Source: Anniella stebbinsi
Lineage: Eukaryota > Chordata > Lepidosauria > Squamata > Anniellidae
DNA length: 64,000 nucleotides
Reading direction: 5' to 3'
NCBI GenBank assembly: GCA_029215795.1
Contig: JARDYH010000007.1
Location: 103,555,263 to 103,619,262, forward strand
Under the pieces are notes generated by a model. That model made no database searches, was not told where the DNA came from, and saw nothing but the letters and a program-made list of their open reading frames with translations. This document shows positions 57,901-64,000 of the stretch, piece after piece. Made by a program: the position numbers and the translations under genes. The stretch's first letter is position 1. Every line of letters starts with the position of its first letter.

Positions 57901-58304
57901 AGAGAGAGGTCTAATTCTCAGAGAGTCACTCAAATTGTGCCTGGGCAGGATCATTTTAACCTGCAGTTAGAGGCTCACATAACTGAATATTCCTCCAAAA
58001 AGGTTCCTTGCAGAGAAAACTACCCTGACAGGGAGAAGAGGTCACTAAAGCCCAACATGCCATGTTTTAAAAATATAAAAGGAGCATTCAGTCATGGGAG
58101 CCAGCAGTTGTAGCCTGAAGTGGTACAGCCCAGAGAGAGCTTCATCTCTCCACTGGGAACTAGCCAGACCTGGAATCCCCCAGTAACTGATCTCAGGAGC
58201 AAAGGTTCTATAGCTGCTTCTGGTTGACATGGAAAGTGTCCTCCAGTTCCACAGAACATGAAGACTGCTAAATGACAGATGACAATAGCATAGCGAACAC
58301 TCAC
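54975..58304 (-). other. GSTK1: GSTK1 last intron
   Basis: 3.33 kb, donor GTGAGT (58304-58299), acceptor AG at 54976-54975. Most of it is a minus-strand L2 LINE (55143-57860). An AT-rich hairpin lies at 55067-55100 (aaataccaattaaaattaaa and its complement), directly next to the 3' splice region. Confidence 0.85.
55143..57860 (-). mobile_element. Degenerate L2-clade LINE with endonuclease and RT remnants
   Basis: Minus-strand frames in order are: endonuclease-like pieces (FAETWLGDNNGP, then LVYRPPRCLSDSL; 57846-57029), a linker with DKLLGRVRRTTCPLDP (near 56650), RT pieces with DFNNYRPVFNLPFLGKVIER (about 56450), LLILLDLSTAFDTIDHGIL, GAILSPMLFNIYM and YQYADDTQIYF (56274-55678), and the C-terminal piece ending FRQAYPDEF (55346-55146). 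Frameshifts separate the pieces, so it is dead. It extends further 5' than the copy at 12807, which starts at the linker. It lies in the last intron of GSTK1, in the sense orientation. Confidence 0.93.
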
Positions 58305-58398
58305 CCAAAAGGCTTCCCAGCAGTTCTAAACGATCGGAACCAAAGAGAAGCTCAGGCTCACTGTTAACATGGATAACAAAACATGGCATCCCAAAGGC
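58305..58398 (-). CDS. GSTK1: GSTK1 penultimate coding exon (cis-Pro loop, GSDR motif)
   Basis: 94 nt with acceptor cccattcag (AG at 58400-58399) and donor GTGAGT. Phase 0 in, phase 1 out. It encodes AFGMPCFVIHVNSEPELLFG, then SDRLELLGSLL plus one base. It follows directly from RYG of the previous exon to give the family signature RYGAFG(L/M)P, where the Pro is the DsbA-like cis-proline near the active site. FGSDR(L/M)ELL matches the segment that helps bind glutathione in kappa-class GSTs. Met replaces the mammalian Leu before the cis-Pro, a conservative change. Confidence 0.95.
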
Positions 58399-59336
58399 CT
58401 GAATGGGAAGACAAAAAGAGGAGGTTGTGCTTCAGTGACCCAGTTTTGTGCAATTTTTATGAACCTGCGGAGTTCACAGGTGCACATTGGCTCCCATGCT
58501 TGGTGGTGACATGTTTAACCTGCACTGATTTCTTTAATAAGGTAGAATATGATTTTCTTTTTTAAAAAAAAGCAAAATAAATTCTGTACACCTTTTATAT
58601 GTTGTCCCTGAAAACTGGGAAGTGGAAACAACTCACATGTCTGCAAGCATCCTCAAAGGTAGTTTGAAAACCTTGTTCTTCATCTGGACTGAGGGAAAGA
58701 GACCAATAGACAAAACAGCAGAGTTTGGGAAATTATGTTCGTGTCACGGAGTCCCCCTATCCCTGAAGGAAGGCCCCTAGCTAGCCTATCAACTGCATGA
58801 CTGGATAGAAGAATCACTAACCGAACGTGCCTTGCCAGTGGTCTGCAAGCAGATGATGCTGTAGCATTTTAGCATGATTCTTACCATCACATTTATTCAC
58901 GGGAAGAGGAGGGAGGTCAAGAATCACGGATGCAGGTACTAGGCAAACACTCACTTCTCTCCTACTGCTCCAAGTTGTGGGGACAGTTAACCTGTGCCTG
59001 CTCACCGCTCGTGGACTGAATGTAGCAATGATGGCTTTCGTGTATGAATGAGCCATCACAGGGTGCTCCCAGACAGAAGGCTCCTAGCACTGCCAATCAA
59101 AATGCACCGTATAGCTATTTGGTCTTTTCTTCTTGAATAGATTTTCCGTGGAAGAAAAAAAGATGGAAGAAGCGGTGGGTAAACAAAGGAGGGTTACAAA
59201 TGGAAGATGTCTGGGCTCCCTGTAAAATTCTGTGAATGAGGTGGGGAAATGGCACAATAAAGACCTACTCTGAAAGCACCCACAAACAGATCCTACATAG
59301 CCCCTGTCAGTTCAAGCACAATCTCTTTCAGTGGGA

Positions 59337-59985
59337 TAGTTCACACATTTAGCCAATCAATGAAAGGTAGTGGGCGCATTTTCACATCACACCAACCCAG
59401 CGTGGGTGACAAGCAAGGCACTGTGGATTGATTTGCAAGCAACCCACAGTGAGTGGTTGGTGCAGCCAACAGACAATTGGGTTTGGCATGGGTTGCTCCT
59501 CTAGCCAAATCTGCCTTAGCAGCTAAACCCATTTTGTCTGTCATCACGTCCTCTGTCAGAGCCCATTTTTATTTTTATTTTTGCACAAAAACGGGGCTGG
59601 GAATGTGTGCAAATCCCCCCTTTTTTATCAGTTATTCACAACTGCAGCGATCCAAACAAAGAAGCAATCACAGCAGGCACTGGGAGATTGACAGCATTAA
59701 AGGGGCCAATGACAGCCCTTCCAAAGTGCCGCTTGAGCACCACTGGAGGGGCTGTAACAGGCAAGGAAAAAGGGACACCGCAGGTAGCTTGGCTGTAATT
59801 GCGAACAGCGAGCATGTCTCCCCCTCAGGAAGAGTTGCAGGGGTTTCTATGGCTCTTACCCTTTACCCCATGATGCATTGGCATGTCTGGGTTCGGCCGA
59901 CACGCCAACCCATTGTGGGTAAAACTACTCCAGAACAACCGATGGGTTATCAGGATAGGTTGTTTCTGAAAAACAACACATCCAC
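59337..59985. repeat. Unclassified repeat with 'aacccac' inverted motifs
   Basis: tcacaccaacccagcgtggg, gcaacccacagtgagtgg, cgccaacccattgtgggtaa and gatgggttatcaggat. Inverted pairs at both ends suggest a non-autonomous DNA transposon, into whose right side the CR1 inserted. Motifs like aaacatgctaaccatttg at 61475 may be its displaced other end. Confidence 0.4.
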
Positions 59986-61478
59986 AGAATCATTGAATAG
60001 TAGAGTTGGAAGAGGTCTATAAGGCCATCGGGTCTAGCCCCCTGCTCAATGCAGGAATCCACCTTAAAGCATCCCTGACATATGGCTGTCCAGCTGCCTC
60101 TTGAAGGCCTCTAGTGTGGGAGAGCCCACAACTTCCCTAGGTCATTGGTTCCATTGTTGTCTTGCTCTAACAGTCAGGACGTTTTTCCTGATGTCCAGCC
60201 GGAATCTGGCTTCCTGTAACTTGAGCCCATTATTCCTTGTCCTGCACTCTGGGTTGATCGAGAAGAGATCCTGGCCCTCCTCAGGGTAACAACTTTTCAA
60301 ATATTTGAAGAGTGCTATCATGTCTCCCCTCAATTTTCTCTTCTCCAGGCTAAACATGCTCGGTTCTTTCAGTCTCTCCTCATAGGGCTTTGTTTCCAGA
60401 CCCCTAATCATCCTCGTTGCCCTCCTCTGAACCCCCTCCAGCTTGTCTGCATCCTTCTTGAAGTGTGGTGCCCAGAACTGGACACAGTGCTCAAGATGAG
60501 GCCTAACCAGTGTCAAATAGAGGGGAACCAGTACCTCGTGCAATTTGGAAGCTACACTTCTATTAATGCAGCCCAAAATAGCATTTGCTTTTTTTTGCAG
60601 CCACATCACACTGTTGGCTCATATTCAGCTTGTGATCTACAACAATTCCAAGATCCTTCTCGCTTTTCGTATCGCTGAGCCAAGTATCCCCCATCTTGTA
60701 ACTGTGCATTTGGTTTCTTTTTCCTAGGTGTAGAACTTGGCATTTATCCCTATTAAATTTCATTCTGTTGTTTTCAGCCCAGTGCTCCAGTCTATCAAGA
60801 TCACTTTGGAGTTTGTTTCTGTCTTCCTATCCCACCCAATTTTGTGTCATCTGCAAATTTGATAAGCATTCCCGGCACCTCCTCATCCAAATCATTAATA
60901 CAAATGAAGAGCGCTGGGCCCAGGACTGAGCCCTGTGGTACCCTGCTTGTTACCTCCCTGCAGTATGAGCACTCTTTGAGTCCGATTCTGTAGCCAACTA
61001 CAGATCCACCTAATAGTTGTTTCATCCAGCCCACTTTTCACTAGTTTGTTGATCAGAATATTATGGGGCACTTTGTGAAAAGTTTGCTGAAGTCGATATA
61101 TTAAGTCCACAGAATTCCCAAAGTCCACAAAAGGTTCCCGAGCAAAAACTGAGATCAGATTAGTCTGACATGATTTGTTCTTGACAAATCCATGCTGGTT
61201 TCTAGTAATCACTGCATTGTTTTCATGGTGCTTACAGGTTGACTCCTTTATAATTTGCTCCAAAATTTCCCCAAGGATGGATGTCAGACTGACTGGTCCA
61301 TAGTTCCCAGGTTCCTTCTTTTTGAAGATAGGGACAACATTAGCCCTCCTCCAGTCGTCTGGCACTTCACCCATCTTCCATGATTTTGCAAAGATAATAG
61401 ACAGTGGTTCTGAGAGTTCTTCTGCCAGCTCCTTCATTACCCTAGGATGCAGTTTGTCGGGCCCTGGGTTCAAACATG
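59986..61478 (-). mobile_element. CR1 LINE, 5'-truncated, several frame breaks
   Basis: Minus-strand coding remnants: [71 protein letters not shown] (FADD catalytic motif), NRDKCQVLHLGK and [12 protein letters not shown], to the 3' terminal octamers near 59990. More 5' RT sequence survives here than in the copy at 34744. It is in the sense orientation within a GSTK1 intron. Confidence 0.93.
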
Positions 61479-61886
61479 CTAACCATTTGTGGGTCATGCA
61501 AACCCAGTCAGTGTGTATGTGTGACTGTGAACTAGCTCTATAATGGCAACAATAGGCCAGACTTGCTAGGCAGTTAATTCCCATGGTTTCTTAGTTGATT
61601 TACTCTCCTTCTCTGAATAGACCTGTTTTTGCCAATGAGGAATCTAGCTGCAATGTTTCAGCAATAGCAACAGCAGCAGTGGCCATGGTGAATACCAGGA
61701 GGATATCCAAGCATAAGCCGGAAGGCTTCCTGGGATGAAAGTCCAAGGCTCTAGGATGACCCCACTGGCCAGAGCACTGCAGTTGCTAATCAGAGCACTG
61801 AAGAGTTTGCATTCCTGTGATTCCCTACACTGCCTCTCTGGGAAAAGGGATGAAAGCACTAGGCTGACACAGTATCAGTGGCTCAC

Positions 61887-62003
61887 CCCATATCTCAGTA
61901 CTTCATCCGTTGTTGCTTTCAGACGATTCTTCACATCAGGTGAGCTGCTCATTTCCAGAAGTTTCTGGGCTTTGCCTGAGGGTAACCCTGCTCTCCCTGC
62001 CAC
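61887..62003 (-). CDS. GSTK1: GSTK1 internal exon (helical insert domain)
   Basis: 117 nt, 39 codons, phase 0 at both ends. Acceptor tttcttctcag (AG at 62005-62004), donor GTGAGC. It encodes VAGRAGLPSGKAQKLLEM, then SSSPDVKNRLKATTDEVL and RYG. It aligns without gaps with the kappa-class GST helical region (AEKAGMS..QAQGLLEK then VKNQLKETTEAACRYG in mammals). Confidence 0.95.
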
Positions 62004-62189
62004 CTGAGAAGAAAGAAACACAGAAGGCAGACACTGCAGCAGATACAACCAAAGTTAATCAGATTAATACTTCAAGAGGCCTTTGGCACTAACAGGAATG
62101 TAACCCACCTGGGATAAGGGAGTAAGTAAATAAATAAATAAGCTTGCTTTGCAAGAGTACCATAGTATTGGCATGTCTAACTACAACTG

Positions 62190-62502
62190 GAGAGAAGGTG
62201 CAACAGGCACCACAGCCGTGGAATTAATTGTATCTATGTTGTCAATATTGTTATCTTTTCAGCACCAGGACAAGACTTTCCTCTTCTCCCAGGCATTTAA
62301 CAGTGTATGTTGAGGGTTTTGTTGCAGTGGTGGTGGTGGTTTGACCCAGAATAGTTGTTTTTAAATTATATTGTATTTATAACATGTTTGTATGCTTTTT
62401 ATCGTTTCAAATTTTGTATATCGGTTTTTTAATGCTCAATGTTTTTAATTTTTGTAAACCGCCCAGAGAGCTTCAGCTATGGGGCAGTATATAAATGGAA
62501 GA

Positions 62503-62545
<43 letters not shown>
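62190..62545 (+). mobile_element. LINE 3' end (L2-like) with (AAT)n tail
   Basis: cttttcagcaccaggacaag, a T-rich 3' UTR, then gtaaaccgcccagagagctt, ggggcagtatataaatgg and a long (AAT)n run at 62506-62545. Same family as 42860-43200. Confidence 0.8.
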
Positions 62546-62546
<1 letters not shown>

Positions 62547-62764
62547 ACTAGGCAGTATTCTTATTCTACTGTCAGATCCGATTGTGGGCATTTTACATTT
62601 CCAAAGCAAGAGAGTGAAAGACATCTTGAAAGCATTCCTTTAAAAAGAAAGACATCCGTGGGATACCTATGGTTTACAATTTTAATTATCTTAATTAACA
62701 TTTAAGTGTGGCACACTGTATTCTCTAGTTACATTTGGAGCTGCCTTATTTGTAATCACACTGT

Positions 62765-62905
62765 TAGTCTACCAGTGGCCTCTCCTGTCAGGCAGTGACC
62801 CTCCAGGGTGCTAGACTGAGCTTTTCCCCAGGCCTGCTTACTGGGACCTCCTGCATTCAAATCAAACACCTTTACCAGTGAACGACAGACCCTCTCCTAC
62901 ACAAA
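62765..62905 (-). mobile_element. Degraded tRNA-derived SINE
   Basis: Read on the minus strand, ggtctgtcgttcactggtaa and gaatgcaggaggtcccag correspond to the A-box side and body start of the SINE at 53534, followed by a MIR-like body. Much mutated. Confidence 0.45.
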
Positions 62906-63378
62906 CTGAAAAGTAGATCATACAGCCATTTTCGCAGGACATTCTCATAAGGTTCTGCAGAAAGCGGTCTATAGTGATATCAGTACCAAGTTGATTTTTC
63001 ACAACATTAATTCAAAAGGCAAACAAACATTGGGAAAATCCTTCTAGATGTTCCAAAGAATCCATGGCTGGGAAGGGAATGAAATCACACAAGTCCTCTT
63101 CGGTATTTTTTTCTTCATCTCTGAAGAAACAGAACTGCAAAACCAGTGTTGCCAATGTTGCTTAAAAACCAATGTTGCCTAAAAAGTTAATCCCACATGG
63201 TAACACTCACGAAGTCAGACTGGGAAGACAGTTAAAAGACTTCCCGTCTAGTCTTTTGTCCCCATGGCAAAATGACCCACCCAGCAGATCTCCACACACC
63301 AGCCTACATAATCTATCTGCATCGCAGGCAAAGAACAGGTGCGCTGTGGAAAGAAGAGGATGCAAAAGGGAAACTTAC

Positions 63379-63414
63379 TGCCAAAATACTTTCTGGCTGG
63401 GTGATGTCTTCATC
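63379..63414 (-). CDS. GSTK1: GSTK1 36-nt micro-exon
   Basis: 12 codons, DEDITQPESILA, between acceptor tcttttcag (AG at 63416-63415) and donor GTAAGT (63378-63373). Phase 0 at both ends. It aligns with NEDITEPQSILA of mammalian GSTK1, directly before the helical segment encoded by the next exon. The small size makes it easy for gene finders to miss. The preceding exon (family sequence ...ELWMRVWSR) was looked for up to 64000 and not recognised, so it is probably outside the window. Confidence 0.92.
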
Positions 63415-64000
63415 CTGAAAAGACAAGGAGTAAATGAACGGGTCACAACTGCTCATGACCAAGAGACTGCCCAAAGAGCGAAAGTGTCAACTTAAGTATC
63501 TGGTTCGCTAACGAGTCAAAAACAAACAAACAAAAACGGTGAGACAAGGATGTCATTTTGTTCACCTACATGGAGGAGAATGCCAAGTTTTCTTCACTAT
63601 TCATACAACGACACGGAAGTGTAGGAATATGGAAGAGAGAATAATGGAGTCTGGCTGGGAATTCTGAATTTCCATAAAAATTTCCACCTCATTTTGATGT
63701 TCCACCCACCTCAGACCTGTATGACTTGTGGCCAATGAAGCTGAACACAGCCCCACCAGTCATGTATCATAGTCAGCAAGATGTCTACAACAAACCATTT
63801 TTGCCGTTCTTCGGGGACAATCAAAGCAGGGGCAACCTACAGTACTGCATTTGACTTAGTGTATAAGTCTGGCCCAGGTCATTCCAACTTTCTTGTATAA
63901 GCGACCGGACGAAATAATTCTGAGGGGCACAGAAACATCTTGAAAGATGCATGTGACGTCACCACCCACTGTGACGCTATCCATGACTTTATTCTCAAAA
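63415..64000 (-). other. GSTK1: GSTK1 intron (upstream part), no exon seen
   Basis: No match to the earlier GSTK1 exons on the minus strand. AT-rich unique sequence. Confidence 0.6.

Larger units (their letters stand above)
58399..61886 (-). other. GSTK1: GSTK1 intron with CR1 insertion
   Basis: 3.49 kb, donor GTGAGC (61886-61881), acceptor AG at 58400-58399. Contains a minus-strand CR1 (59986-61478) bracketed by gctaacccac-type repeat sequence (about 59340-59980 and 61475-61500). No further exon is seen. Confidence 0.85.

Noticed and set aside
63415..64000. Search for the preceding GSTK1 exon (ELWMRVWSR region)
   Set aside because: No minus-strand segment with splice borders and matching residues was found, so it is not claimed.

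Overview
The window is vertebrate nuclear DNA with spliced genes, most likely from a squamate reptile (lizard or snake). The coding exons read as tetrapod SCNN1A and GSTK1. The rest is a mixture of L2 and CR1 LINEs, tRNA-derived SINEs and many non-autonomous hAT-like and PIF/Harbinger-like DNA transposons, a mixture typical of lepidosaurs and unlike birds or mammals. The species assignment is inference. There are no operons, CRISPR arrays or bacterial features.

Left part (about 5.5-11.2 kb, minus strand): the first three coding exons of SCNN1A, the alpha subunit of the epithelial sodium channel. They are at 11182-10788, 10280-10037 and 5758-5571, joined in frame (phases 2, 0 and 2) with GT/AG borders. 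They encode the cytoplasmic N-terminus with the His-Gly gating motif, TM1, the furin-cleaved inhibitory tract and part of the extracellular finger domain. I found none of the later exons in 1-5570; they probably lie to the left of the window.

Middle (about 11.2-54 kb): no host exon was found. It holds an L2 LINE with a long open reverse transcriptase frame (split by a Harbinger-like insertion), a CR1 LINE, several hAT-like families with 8-bp target-site duplications, and a 2.96-kb hAT-like element at 48711-51667 that is one near-perfect inverted repeat.

Right part (about 54.3-63.4 kb, minus strand): the last four coding exons of GSTK1 (glutathione S-transferase kappa 1), at 63414-63379, 62003-61887, 58398-58305 and 54974-54931. 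The protein ends in Ser-Lys-Ile, a PTS1-like peroxisomal signal. Its introns hold a degenerate L2 (55143-57860), a CR1 (59986-61478) and a SINE. The 5' exons lie beyond the right edge or were not recognised.

The two genes run in the same direction with about 44 kb of transposon-rich DNA between them. They encode unrelated functions: apical Na+ uptake, and a mitochondrial/peroxisomal glutathione-dependent enzyme. The most notable structural content is the hAT-like family with TAGGG(A/C)TGTGCAC ends. Its five copies range from 82 bp to 2.96 kb, with different interiors but shared GATC-rich subterminal repeats.
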